Assembly (NCBI GenBank): GCA_010356995.1
Contig: ML996691.1
Location: 534,211-598,210 of the forward strand
Source of the DNA: Trichodelitschia bisporula
Lineage: Eukaryota > Ascomycota > Dothideomycetes > Phaeotrichales > Phaeotrichaceae
Direction: 5' to 3'
Length of the DNA stretch: 64,000 bases
Positions 1 to 11,515 of the stretch are shown in pieces. Numbering within the stretch: the stretch's first letter is position 1; the number at the start of each line of letters is the position of its first letter. The translations under genes were made by a program, and so were the position numbers. The notes below the pieces were generated by a model that saw only the letters and a list, made by a program, of their open reading frames with translations, was not told the origin of the DNA and did not search any database.

Positions 1-64
1 AGAGGTGGTAGAGGTGGTAGAGGTGGTAGAGGTGGTAGAGGTGGTAGAGGGAGTAGAGGAGGTT
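1..64. repeat. 9-bp minisatellite (GAGGTGGTA unit)
   Basis: The window opens inside a tandem array of the 9-bp unit GAGGTGGTA. About five copies are perfect and two are degenerate, fading out near base 64. The array continues past the left edge, so its full length is unknown. In frame 1 it reads Arg-Gly-Gly repeated; in the other frame it reads Val-Val-Glu. Confidence 0.9.
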
Positions 65-90
65 ATTGTTCAGACGTTGGAGATGTTTGA
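1..90 (+). CDS. Possible C-terminal end of an RGG-box protein (partial)
   Basis: Reading from base 1, the minisatellite encodes five consecutive Arg-Gly-Gly triplets, then RGSRGGYCSDVGDV and a TGA stop at 88-90. Arg-Gly-Gly boxes are typical of C-terminal tails of fungal RNA-binding proteins (GAR1, LSM4, fibrillarin and hnRNP types), which is why this frame is preferred over the Val-Val-Glu frame. The start and any folded domain lie outside the window, so no specific protein can be named. The array may also be non-coding and Gly-rich by accident, or the last codons may be read-through of an intron (a GT follows the final RGG). Seen: the frame and the stop. Inferred: that it is coding. Confidence 0.4.
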   Translation, partial: RGGRGGRGGRGGRGGRGSRGGYCSDVGDV

Positions 91-2378
91 CACGTTCCAA
101 CGTCAGGGTCAAAGCAAGTTCCAGGCAGGAACGAGAGAGCAAGGAGTGTGTTGCGGGGAAGTAGCAACCATGATGGTTGGTGACGTATTTTGGTGCCGCA
201 GGCATCAACTCTTGATGCCTTGCCTCATATTTTCGCCACTCCATCAAAGAGACGATACTACGGGTACCACAGTACAGCGGACTTACACAAAAAAAAGAGC
301 AAGCAGCAAGCTACAGTAGAGACCATGATTATGGGAATCGTTGTCAATCTATTCACATGCTATCAAATCATGGCTTTTACCGCTCTCCCCCTCTGGCAAT
401 AATGCGCTGGCGCTTCTTTCATGTACTTCGTAGCCGTGTCCGACCCCAGACTTTTCGGGTGGGCCAGAGCCATTCCGCACTGCCGTCCTTCTCCGCCAAC
501 TAACCCCTTCGCTCTCTCCACAGATCAGCAAAACAAGCTCCGGCAGTCTAAGATAGAAAGCTATTTCTCCCCACCGAGGGGCCGAAGTTCCCGCCGCTGA
601 CCTAACCCCCACTATTCGACAGCAATTGAAGGTTGGTCCTCCGTATCTCACCGAGTCTGATAGTAGCCTCACATCTCAACTCCGCCCGAACCACTCGTAC
701 CGCGCCCTGCGCCCTGGGAAAGGCCGGACGAGCCCAGACAGTCGGCTGGCGCATGCATGTACGGGTTCGGGACGGGCATCTCGCCCATAGAGTGGACTGG
801 GGTCGGTGGATCGCCCTTCTCCGAACAGCCTCAGGCCACTTCAGTCCCCCATTCCCCACGCTGCTGAACGTCCATCCACACCTCGAAAAATGTCAGATGG
901 AGGGGTCGAAGACCGTTCATCTTTTTCACGCCCACGCTGTCCGCCCACTTATCGACGCATCTAAATCGCTATTCCCGCATTGGAAGCCACAGAAAAAGAA
1001 CAAATCGCACCACCTTGATTTTCAGGCCAATGCCATTCAGCGATGTAATCGGAAGCGCGATTATGCTCCCACATGCTTGCTATTTTTTTTTTCCTTTCAT
1101 CTTCGTTCAGTTCCGGGTTCCGAACAGCTGGAAAGCGCAGGGTCGCCGTGCTGTCGTGTGGCGGGAGCAAAAATGGATGAGGGGAAACAGCGCGTGGGGC
1201 GAAGCTCGTCTCGTCTCACCAAGGCTGCCCGCCGTCCCTACTTGGCAAACCCCCGTAGGTCGTGGGAAGTGCCAGTACGTGGATGTAAGCAGAGGGGGCG
1301 CAAGGCTCAAGGTATGAGGGAAACGCATGCAACAAAAGGTAAGTGCATTTCTCACCCGGACCACGGACGTCGTCATCGGAGTGCCGCTGAAACCCCCGGC
1401 CCGATTCTGCGGTGTAAGAAACGCCCGACATGCCGCACGGGCGAGTAAAAGCGGTAAGTGAGGTGCCGGGCGCTGGAGCGTAAGGCGAATGGTTGGGACA
1501 AGGGATACGGGGCAAGAGAACGGTGAAGGTGACGGAGGACGGGACACACGGAACTTGTACGTACTCGCAACTGACTTTTGGCTTTGCTAGGAACTCAAGC
1601 GGGTCCGACTCAACCGAACATGGCGCAGGAGAGGCGGCCACGAGTGTGCGCATGCGGGTGGGGAGTGAGGTCTTCAGAATAGTTGCTGCGAGCATCTGCA
1701 CCCTGCATGCATGGTGGGATAGATACAAGTGCTACCTACTGGATGGGAAAAGTGGTAGCAGCCTTGCGGCCTAGTACCTAGCTAGGTAGACCGCGAGTCG
1801 AGCACAGTACCGACGACACATCAACGGCTTCTCCTCCGGCCTGACGTGCGGTGATGCTAGAGGCGAGAGTACTTAGCAGGATCATATCTCCCATGCTGGG
1901 TTCGTAATGTACTACTATAAATTTTGCCACGGTGACTCAACCGCAAAGCATGGAAAGCACGATGCACATGGAAGTGCGAGAGGGGGAAACAACGAGGACG
2001 ATAAACTGGCCCTCACGTTTTCCCAGGTGCCTTCACTTCGGACTTTACGGTAGGGTCCCGGACCCCCAACCAAACGCCTGGGGTTGGGATGTTGGGGATT
2101 GAGAGGGTGACTCCAGGTCCTAAAACGGTGAAGATGGCTTACTATTCTGCTGCGGGAAGCGGGAAGCATTTAGCTTTCCTGTATGCAGACTTGCGAGTTG
2201 AGAGTCAAGGGGAGGCCGGACGGACCTAGTTGGGGGATCGGAATTGGCTTGTTCACGATGCTGCTGACGGGCCTGGTTTGCGAGAACACAGCGTTTGGAG
2301 GGAAGGCAACGATGTGCTCTGTGTGCCTACTGTATACTGTAATTGATCAGGGGAGTCAGGGCCTGCATTCTTACATAC

Positions 2379-2773
2379 CAAGATGACTGTGATTGGAACG
2401 GGTGTATCCGCTGAATGTCGCCGTGCTTCTCTTCCCCGTCTAGTCCGATATCCACACCCAAACGGGCAGGGTCGCGAACGTCGAGCAAGCCGGCATTCGC
2501 CATCGTCAATCTGCTAGCAATTCTCTCACCAGCGTAGAGAGCGTTTTGCTTAGAAACGTAGACAGTACTAGTAAGGATGGATAGCGTCGGTTTCTTTATG
2601 TCATTATGATGGGTGTGCATCCATACGCTACCTAGAACTAGCAGCTGAGCAGTGCTATCCTGCTCCGTAGAGAGGCATAAGCAGAAAGTCCCCAAAATAA
2701 TATCATCAGCCTTCTCGCCGTTCAACGCAGTGACACTCGAGGATACCGCAGGAACTGTAGTACGTCGGTCCAA
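2379..2773 (-). other. Exon-like open frame, unassigned
   Basis: A 395-nt minus-strand frame without stops is bounded upstream by TTCTAG (a usable 3' splice site) directly before base 2773 and downstream by a good 5' splice site, GTATGT, beginning at 2378. The translation has a balanced composition with a hydrophobic middle and does not look like low-complexity sequence. It has no ATG near its start and I recognise no family. I could not find convincing flanking exons. It may be one internal exon of an unrecognised gene or a chance frame. Confidence 0.2.
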
Positions 2774-3399
2774 CTAGAACTACAGTATCCTATCCCAGGT
2801 GTCAGCAATTCGTCCACTTCTTCTTCTTCTTTCCCCCTCATCTGCTGCATGCTCCGAGTTGCGCACTTCACGCCTTACTGTATCCTGTACGGCTATTCGT
2901 TGCACACCGCCACGCCTTTTCTCACACCTCTTTGACCGATTCACACGCGACCAACGCAATTCTCACGCCTCACACGTTCTTCTCTCCCACTCACCTCCCA
3001 CGACCCCCAGTCAACCTTTTTTATGTTTTTTCTCTCGTCGCAATTCGTCTCCCACCTCTTTCCCAGTCTCTAACCCGCGCGCACCCACCCCCAAGCATTA
3101 TCCCCCAGCTTTTTCCTATTCCAGGGAAAGACGTCCGAAAAGGCCTTACTCCGTAACTGTGACTAGTTAACCGTCGGGGAGAGCCGGAAGTGGAGTTGCT
3201 ACTGCAGCTTCTATCCACCTCCCTCCCCGCTAGTCACCCCCAGCTTCCTCCTACCCCGGACCCCATCACCCAGCCGACTCACACATCAGAGAGATCCCAC
3301 GAAACTCACAGGCTCAGCCTCTTGCCCACCTCCCACCTTCTCCCCCAATCCAATTCCAAACTCCTACTTTCCATACCGTACAACCCCTCCCTCCTTCCA

Positions 3400-3412
3400 C
3401 CCCCCCCCCCCC
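3400..3412. repeat. Poly-C tract
   Basis: An uninterrupted run of 13 C lies in the pyrimidine-rich region about 215 bp upstream of the malic enzyme ATG. A similar 14-C run (35093-35106) lies in the leader region of the CDC25 gene. Confidence 0.9.
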
Positions 3413-3626
3413 TCCCTCCTCCGACCCCTCCCACACTCGCATTTGCATAAACAGCCTCTACAAAAAAGGAAAAAACGGGCCTTGGGCCTCGTTTACCTTT
3501 TATATATCAAGTCCAATGCGGGCACCTTTTCGTCCCTCATCTTTCTCCCTCTCCCTCCTCCGCCCTCATTCTCGCACTCCTCCTTCCAAAGTCCATATTC
3601 TTTCCCATCGTCATACATTAGCAACC

Positions 3627-5805
3627 ATGGTCTCCCTAGATGCCTCTCAGCCTCACGCCAATGTGAAGCAGTCTCGCCACCCATTGGGCCCGCGTCACAT
3701 CACCACCACGTGAGTGTTGCCTCGTTCCTTCCCTTCCAACATCAATTGCTCACAGTCTTGCAGGAACGGTGACTTCGACTCCTCATATCCCGCTGAAGTT
3801 CGCCAATATCTCCGCACCTACGGCCTCACCCCGCCAGCCCTTGAGAGCTATGAGACCCAGGCCCAGCGATGTATGTCATACCGAGCCATTGACTCCCGAG
3901 ACATGTCTGAGCCAGTTCGCTGACACTTTTCACCCCAGGCCTCGCACTGTTGGAGCTGAAGAAGACTCCCATCGAGAAGTATCAGTACCTGACTCATCTC
4001 CGGGCTGCCAATGTCCACCTCTTCTACAGGCTCTTGAACGACAACATTAGGGTATGTGGGCATGTTACAGTGACATCAATGGCACTTTGCTAAAGCTCGA
4101 CGTGACAGGACCTCACCCCCATCATCTACACACCCACCGTTGGAGAAGCTTGCTTGAGATGGTCGGAGATCTTCACACAGCCCGAGGGCATGTACCTCTC
4201 ATTTTCAGACCGTGGCAACCTCCGCCGCATCCTAGACAACTGGCCTCACGAAGTTGACATTACCGTCATCACCGATGGCTCCCGTATTCTGGGTCTTGGT
4301 GACCTTGGTGTGAACGGCATGGGCATTCCGGTGGGTAAGCTTGCCCTGTACACCGCCTGCGCTGGTATCCGCCCCGACGCCACCCTTCCCATCACACTTG
4401 ATCTCGGAACGAGCAACGAGGCGCTTCGCAACGACCCATTGTATCTCGGCAGCCGGAGGGGCAAGGTGACGGCAGATGAGGAGCGGGAGTTCCTGGACGA
4501 ACTCATGGCTGCTCTGACGGAGAAGTGGCCGAGGTGAGTCTTTGTTTGCGCCGGTACAGCGAGATGTCGCCCGGCTAACGGAAACCTAGCATTGTCATCC
4601 AGTTTGAGGACTTCAAAAATCCCTTCCCCTCGCTCGAGCGGTACCGCGACACTTACACCATGTTCAACGACGACATCCAGGGCACCGGTGCTGTCATCCT
4701 CGGCGGCTTCATCACTGCTGTCAAGGCGTCTGGGGTGCCGGCAAAGGACCACCGTGCGGTCTTCCTCGGCGCGGGTAGTGCCGGCGTCGGCGTCGCCAAG
4801 CAGCTAGTGGAATATTTCATCAAGGAGGGCCTTACTGAGGACGAGGCCCGCCGGAAGTTTTGGTTTGTGGACTCGCGCGTATGTCATCCATTTTCCCATT
4901 TTGGAAGAGTCGAGGGCAAAAAGAGGACTAACACTTTTTCTCTCTTTAGGGCCTTGTGACCAACGACCGCGGCGACAAGCTCCAAGATCACAAGGTCTAC
5001 TTCTCCCGTGACGACAACGAGGGCCAGCAGTTCCAGAGCCTTTCGCGCCTCATCGACCATGTCAAGCCGACCATTCTCATGGGTCTGTCGACCATTGGCG
5101 GCGCCTTCACACCCGAGATCATCCAGAAGATGGCCGAGCTGAACAAGCACCCCATCATCTTCCCGCTGTCGAACCCCTCGTCCAAGTCCGAGTGCACGTT
5201 CGAGACGGCCGTTGAACACACCAACGGCACCGTTTTGTTCGCTAGCGGCAGTCCCTTCCCCACCGTGGAGCACGCGGGCAAGACCCTGACCCCAGGCCAA
5301 GGTATGTCGCTCCCCCAGCCGGCCCGCACCTCGGGCCGCGCGTCACACCCAAGCAAGTAGCCGTTAACCGAGCGCAGGCAACAACATGTACGTGTTCCCG
5401 GGTATCGGTCTCGGCGCCATTCTGTCCAAGGCGGTCAACGTCACACAAGACATGATCTACGCATCAGGCGAGGCGCTTTCGGACGCCCTGAACGAGCAGG
5501 AGCGGGCTGACGGCTGGCTGTACCCGGATATCCGGCGCATCCGCGAGGTCAGCGTCGTGGTGACGCGTAACGTGATCCGTTCCGCGCAGGGTGCCGAGGT
5601 TGACCGCGAGCTGTCGCTGCGCCAGCTCAGCGACGAAGACCTCGACGAGTTCATCCGCCAGCGCATGTACGACCCCTTCAACGAGAAGTCGGCCATCGAG
5701 ACCGAGCTCAAGAGGCTCACCAGCCCAGCCAATGGCAATGGCACCGACGTCGTTAAGGGCGCCGTGGCGACCGTCACGGCTGCCACCGCGGCCGCGCACT
5801 TGTAG
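3627..5805 (+). CDS. Malic enzyme (malate dehydrogenase, oxaloacetate-decarboxylating)
   Basis: Converts malate to pyruvate and CO2 while reducing NAD(P). In fungi this supplies NADPH for lipid synthesis or feeds pyruvate metabolism. Seven exons: 3627-3709, 3764-3870, 3939-4051, 4109-4533, 4590-4878, 4950-5301 and 5378-5805, giving 598 residues, the usual family length. The malic N-terminal domain carries the signature TPIIYTPTVGEAC with catalytic Tyr at residue 108 and the catalytic Lys near 178 in the conserved GIPVGK segment. The NAD-binding domain has the Rossmann motif GAGSAG at about 303-308. The N-terminus is short and does not look like a mitochondrial presequence, so a cytosolic enzyme is likely. 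NAD versus NADP preference cannot be decided by eye. The C-terminus ends in an Ala/Thr/Val-rich tail. The start is the first ATG after the pyrimidine-rich leader and is followed by the expected family N-terminus. Confidence 0.95.
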
Positions 5806-6758
5806 GCTTCTTTGGGTGCTACGAGGGGCGGCTTGGGATTTTTTTGCAGGTCTATAGTGCGACCTGAGGGATTTGTATAGCACCTTCGACGGGTGTGCTT
5901 CCCGGCGTTATGCTTGCTTCACAGTACTAGAGCTGGACGACGCTGTGCGGGTCATCCCCCGCGCAACACTGGGTTACATGGGATAGAAAATGGACCATGA
6001 TTGTTTGCGCTGCGCAACGGTACCACGTTCATTGCTCGCCATATGGTGCAAATGCCCGCGGTCGCTGCTTACCGTACCGCACCATCACCCCAAACCCCAC
6101 CAATCCAGCCAAGTGGGGGTCCACGGTACGTCAGTAACTAGCTCCCCACGCGCACCCACAACCCCCCCACCCCGTGCCAGCCGCGTTACCTCGCCCTGTC
6201 AAACGTATTCGCCGATTCGTCTGCCCCTAGGACTCTAGCTCGTGCTAGCTTCCTGTTCCCCACACTGCACGTTTTTCACCCTCGCCTAAACCGGTACCCG
6301 GGGCCCGAGCACGGCTGAGCCGCAGCGCCCCCGAGGTCCGATGGCGGGGTATCGGTAGTGGCTGACGCGTCGGCAGCTTGGTTCCTGGCATGGCCGTTGC
6401 AGATGCAGGTACCCTCGGATGGAACGACATGTGCCCAAGCCGCGGGCGCGGGCGCCAGTTCGTGCGAGGCTGGGCTTTGTCACTTGATGGAGATGCGCCG
6501 TCAGATTTGTAATCACATGCGTTGCATTGCGACATCAAAAGAAGCTTGGTATTACGCATTATGGGGATAAAACATAAAAAGTTAGAGTAAAAGCCGACAT
6601 TGAGGTATAGGAAAGAAACAAGCAGGACATCGCATATGTATGGGTGAGAATCTTGCGACTGGCTGTGTACTCCCAAAGTCGTGATACTGTCATAAACCGC
6701 TGGATTGCTGAAAAAAAGTGCTCATTGCAAACTCATTGACGAAACTCTAGACCTTCCG
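5806..6758. other. Intergenic, convergent 3' ends
   Basis: This space lies between the stop codons of the malic enzyme gene (+) and the DUF3824-like gene (-). I see no gene. It must hold both transcription terminators, but no discrete signal was identified. The centre (about 6060-6330) is C-rich. Confidence 0.6.
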
Positions 6759-9603
6759 TTAGGGCTTTTCCCCGCCTAGCAACCCTTCAGCCAACCGCTT
6801 AAGGATCTTCGACGTTTTGGTCCGGCCGTCAAAGAAATCAGAATCCCCAGTCGGAACCGGTCGACCTGATGGATCAAACCTCGGTGGAAGCTCAATGGTA
6901 TCACCGGATCCTACCGAGTCTGGGGAATTGTCACGCGAATGCGAATGCGATCGGGAACGAGGATGTGTGTTCGGATGCCGAGAATCGTGATCAGCGTGCA
7001 TATGCCGTCCAGGTGGACTTTCACTGCCATGCTGATCACGGGAGACTGCAGCGGCATCATCGATGAGATCTTCCTTGCTGCCCAGATCGAATTGGACTGT
7101 CTTGTGTGGGGGGCTGGAGGTCGTCGTTTGGTGTTTGAAGTCAGACGTGTCAGGGGACGAGCAGCGAGGTAGCGTTATACCATCTAGCAAAAGACCATCA
7201 GCAAACCATCCAGTTGAAGCCGCGTTACTCCCACGTACCACGGCGAGAATCTGCAGCTGACGGAGCAGCACTCACATTTTCAGGTCCCGGCCGATCGGGA
7301 TGACCTTCATGCCAAGTCTGGGGAGGCGGGCGCGAGTACGGGTCGTCAGGTGGGAGAGTGGGGCCGGTAGAGGGGCCGTAGATGGCTGGATCGTATGGCG
7401 CTGCTCTAGCAGTAGAACCATAGGCGGAGTCTGGGTGAACATCACTAGTAGGATAGGGTGGGTGCGTGTCTGGGATTGGCGGTGGGGGAAATTCGTTGCT
7501 GGCAGGGTAATAGTTCGTTGAACGATCCGATGTTGGGTATGAGGTTGCAGAGCCGGTATCCTCTTTTTCGCGGCCTGATTCGTGATTAGCCGATCTGTTG
7601 TCTCACAAAGCTCCTCGATACTCACGACGCTGCTCCTTGTCCTTCCGCCGCTTCGAAATCTCATGAGCAGCGAGGCCAGCAGCACCGGCAGCCAGAGCTG
7701 CTCCGGCAGCAGTTCGGCTCCGGCTCCGGTGTCTCTTGTCAGGGCTCGAGTGCCGGGATCCGTGCCGTCCACGACTTGCCGATCTGCTCCGCGAGCGACG
7801 GCTGTCGGTCGGCGGTGCAACGTAAATGGGATCACCCCCGTATTCTACAAGAGCTGTGTCACTCGAGGATCGCCCCGGCCCGGAATGAGCTACCGACCTG
7901 GACCTCGATCGCGATCTCGATCTCGAACGCGATAGCGAACGCTCCTCCTTCTTTGCCTTGGCCTTTTCGTAAAGACCGGCGATTGCGGCGCTACCCAAGC
8001 CAGCAGCGACAATGGGGACACCCTCACGAACGTGGCCCTTGCTCTTTGACCGGCCGCCTCGAGACCGAGACCGACTATGCATACGTTCGGCAACCGCAGC
8101 GACAGCAGCACCAGCAAGCCCAGCTTGAGCCACCCGGCGGTTCCTATGCTCTGGGTCCATGTGCCTGCTCTCGGACCGCGTCCGACTGGAGTGTCTACTG
8201 AACGACGAGTGCCTGCGCCTCCTAGATCGGCTGTGCCGCGGGGCCTTTTCAACAACGGTGGTTTTGGACAAGTTGTTCTTTCCAGCCGCATAAGCCAATG
8301 CTCCGAGGCCAGCAAGGGCTGCTACGCCAGCCAAAGCTTTGCCCTTAGACAGGCTCCTATTGCGGTGGTGGTGGTGGTGCTTATGCCTACCCCGAGATCT
8401 CGACCGCTCACGGTGAGAAACCCGAGATAATGCTTCAGCGCCGATCCCGCCGAGAGCACCGTAGCCAAGGATTTGCGCGGGCCGTGAGCCAGGGTCCTCT
8501 CCTTGCCGCTTCCGATGATGCCGAACGAGCTCAGCAGCGGCAATACCCCCGATGACGCCTTCAGCAACATGCCGCTTGTGGCGACGCTCGTGCTCGTGGT
8601 CGTCATAATAATCTTCGTCGTACTCTCTCCGGATGATAACAGCATCGTCGTCGCTGTAGTAATCCCGTTCGCCACCACGGCGGTGCCGATCCTCTTCATA
8701 CTGATAGTTGCGCCGAGCACCATGGTCATCAGTCTCGCGACGACGCTCAAAATAGTAGTCATCTTCCTCGCGCCGCTCCCGTCGCACAACGCGCCGGTCG
8801 TCCACTTCGGCGCGTTCGATGATCTCGTAGGACGGCTCTTCGCGCTTGAGAATTATCTGTTGAGGACGAACTTGCTCCTGAATGATGATGGGCGCCGGTA
8901 GGGGCTGCGAGCGAATGACAATGGGGTAGGGCTGCGGCTCTGGCCTGGAGAAGTACTCTGTAGACTTTGAGTATTTTTCCAGGGTGTACGGGCTGTGCTG
9001 GGAGTGGGTGTCAATCTCACGGTCGCGTTGAATTCTCAGTTCCCGCACGTCAGGCGAGGAAGACCGAGAGTCACGCCGTTCGATGATGCGCACATCCTCT
9101 CTAACTTCGCGGCGCGGCTCACGCTCGTAGTCCCGCTCAATGCGGATGTCTTCCCGGAAGTCTCGGCGCGGTTCATGTTCGTAATCACGCTCGCGTTCCA
9201 CGATTCGGATGTCCTCTCGAACTTCACGGCGTGGCTCATGCTCATAGTCTCGCTCGCGTTCCACGATTCGGATGTCCTCTCGAACTTCGCGACGTGGCTC
9301 ATGCTCGTAGTCTCGCTCGCGTTCCACGACTCGGATGTCCTCTCGAACTTCGCGACGTGGCTCGTGCTCATATTCTCGCTCGCGCTCGATGACACGATAT
9401 TCGGAATGCTCGCGAGGAGAATGATCATGCTCACGGATGACAATGCGGGTGTCCTCTTCCTCGTACGTGTCGCCGTCCAGGACGCCAGGGTACTTGTAGC
9501 GTCGAACCGTGGTGAATGCACGAGGAGCCGAGCGACCGGATCTGAAAGAGTCGGTGTCCCAGTCTCGCTCCCGCTCGCGCTCCTTGACGAAAACTGAAGC
9601 CAT
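6759..9603 (-). CDS. Arg/Glu-rich DUF3824-like protein with tandem 22-residue repeats
   Basis: No function is known. Exon 1 is 9603-7626 and exon 2 is 7574-7276; the join at 7626/7574 restores frame and the proline-rich exon 2 continues cleanly. The last coding part ends at the TAA at 6759. Its upstream junction is unresolved: the GTGAGT donor at 7275 combines in frame only with an AAG acceptor near 7101 (about 872 residues in total), whereas the better-looking CTAG acceptor near 7192 would bring an immediate stop. Residues 78-177 hold about five copies of a charged repeat built on YEHEPRREVREDIRIVERERD. After it come Arg/Ser-rich stretches, a His run, several Gly/Ala-rich hydrophobic segments resembling glycine zippers (such as ALAGVAALAGLGALAYAAG), a Pro/Tyr-rich region and a Ser/Asp-rich tail ending near ELPPRFDPSGRPVP. 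This order resembles filamentous-fungal proteins annotated with DUF3824. The start is the ATG of MASVFVKERERER. Confidence 0.7.
9073..9372 (-). repeat. Coding tandem repeat, 66-bp unit
   Basis: About five imperfect copies of a 66-bp unit lie inside the DUF3824-like gene, encoding residues 78-177. The three central copies are nearly identical at both DNA and protein level, and the flanking ones are diverged or shortened. This indicates recent unequal exchange or slippage under pressure to keep the frame. Confidence 0.9.
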
Positions 9604-11515
9604 CGGATGACCTGTCAAACCACGACGGGTTTCCAGAAAATGTGACGACAAAGTTTTCAAGTTGGAAGTCCCACGTGCAAGCTACTTCGATGGAGGTTGG
9701 CATGCGACTAGAGAGAGTAGTATGGGGGGGTAATATCACACCTTTTGATATCTAAAACGCCCGTGAAGTGAGGACGAGTCGCGATCTGGGTTGGCGATGC
9801 GAAAGTTACACTCTGTTGAGAAGGCGATTCTTGGAAAACTTGGGAGGTTTGGTTTACTTGATGAGTGGGCGGGTACGGGCGCGGTGGGGAGGGAGAGAGC
9901 TAGTCGATGGTTATGGAAGTTGGTGTTTGAGGGAGCAAACTCGAAAGTTGGCAGGTGCGACTCGGAGGGTTGCGAGAGTTGCGAGGTGTGGAAGGTTTGC
10001 GTGTTTGCGAACGGGGGGGTTGGGGGGGGGGAGGGTGCTCAACCTTATCTTAGGGAGGGGGGGAGGGCAGAGGACTCGAAGTTTGGTAAGAATCATCGGG
10101 GGGAGGGAGGGGAGGGGAGGCAGGGAGAGGGGTCTTGCGCAAAAGGCAGGGCTGAGGAAGGGCTGGGGGGAGACGGTTAGGTAAGGTGTAAGGTGAGGTG
10201 AGGGGAGGCGGGGAGAGAGCAGGGCACCGCTTGTGACGTCAACCACATGAAGAGGTCTTCCCTCTAGCTCTTGCGCTAAACTGCTATTATAGGGTCTAGT
10301 GTAACGGTATGCATATGTATGAGCCTCAGTCACCCAACCATCATCTTCACTCTGCTCGTACAAACTTCCTATTCATGCACATAAACCTGTACGGTATGTG
10401 GGGTGGCATCCCAAGGCGGGAGGCGGAGAAGCTGTGTGGGGAGAGAAAATGTGCCCTGCGCCTGTCGTTGTAATTCGCTCACTCCCAGACTGCATGCCGG
10501 TACAACAGCCGCATCGCTGCCTGCCTAGAAGTTCCTTGGCCGCCCGATTCCTTCTGTACTGCACAGCCGCTCACTAAAATCGTGCCATCTCACTGCAAAA
10601 CGACGAGGGAAAGAGGTAGACTCGATGTCTTCCCTCTTGCTTTCCCCTTCATGGTTGGGCAGACGCTGACCACTTTCGGAAGCACGCAGGACCTTTCCTG
10701 CACCTCCAACTCGGAACCCTGTCCGTCACAAGGCTTTGATCATGAGGCAACATTTGCGCCGGGCCGAAGGCTTCTCTGGGAGCCCTTACCGTAGACAATG
10801 CAAGACATAATACGTTGGTACGAAACCTGCAGTTTCGCCCCTCGCCATCTTGCGTGCCGATGTGCTTCTGTTGGGCTGTCTCACTTTGCCTTGGGATTTA
10901 TAAACCGAGTAGTCTACCCTACGCTGGAACTACACACGGAAGAGATGGTCAGGAAGAGCAAAGCCCGCAATCTATAAGGCAGATAATTCGGATCTCCGCG
11001 AAAATGCTGACTAAAGGCACCGCCATACTTCACGCTCTAAGAAACGGCGGGTGAGAGGAGGGCCTCACGAACCTACCTATCTTCCATTAACTGCGCTAAC
11101 ACAACCCGGTCCAGTCACCGGTGTGCTACCATTACATGCTTTGGTTAGCAAACAGTTGGGATGATGTCGAGTGTCAAGATCACTGATGTCGCTAGCAAAT
11201 GGGCACCCTTCGGGATCCGCACGCCATGGCTCGCGGCCAGGGTAAGAGTCCGGGATACCCAGGCATACAACCAGTTGGTGGGCTCAGTCTTGCAGTCACG
11301 CCTTGCACGGTCGGTCGCCCCTCCAGATGCGCGACCGATGAGATGGAACGATATCCCGTCGAAGATGAACGGTCCCGATGACCAGGTTTGTTCAGGATGG
11401 TTTGTATTTTGCGATCTACAAAATACACCATCCTCAGCCACCACGCTGCAAGAGCTTCCTTGAAAGGATGCCCTAGTTCATGATCCCGTTATGCGCCCAA
11501 CCCAAATGAAGGTAT
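9604..11515. other. Intergenic with G-rich tracts
   Basis: This 1.9-kb space lies between the start of the DUF3824-like gene and the stop of the RPL28 gene, both on the minus strand. I see no gene. About 9850-10220 is very G-rich on the + strand (pyrimidine-rich on the minus strand, as expected for the leader of the minus-strand gene downstream of it). The stretch 10300-11500 shows nothing recognisable. Confidence 0.6.
10013..10132 (+). other. G-run clusters with quadruplex potential
   Basis: Positions 10013-10035 contain runs of 7, 10 and 3 G separated by TT and A. Positions 10098-10132 contain six or more G runs of three to six bases with single A or AGGCA-type spacers. Both fit the general G-quadruplex pattern on the + strand. 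They sit 410-530 bp upstream of the DUF3824-like start codon, on the non-template-complementary side. Whether they fold in vivo is unknown. Confidence 0.5.

Larger units (their letters stand above)
91..3626. other. Gene-poor region with pyrimidine-rich leader of the malic enzyme gene
   Basis: I see no confident gene here. Open frames up to 271 codons exist (for example 633-1448 +), but they start on non-ATG codons and have no recognisable domain. From about 2800 to 3620 the + strand is strongly C/T-rich, with few purines, a CTT run near 2816-2832 and a 13-base C run at 3400-3412. This is typical of the promoter and 5' leader of a well-expressed ascomycete gene and fits the downstream malic enzyme. 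An exon-like minus-strand frame at 2379-2773 is listed separately. Confidence 0.6.

Noticed and set aside
633-1448. 271-codon open frame on the + strand
   Set aside because: It starts on a non-ATG codon, has no recognisable domain and a composition typical of GC-rich non-coding sequence. Several frames on the other strand are also open here.
8995-9597. 200-codon + strand frame opposite the repeat region of the DUF3824-like gene
   Set aside because: It mirrors the 66-bp repeats of the minus-strand gene and has no independent support.
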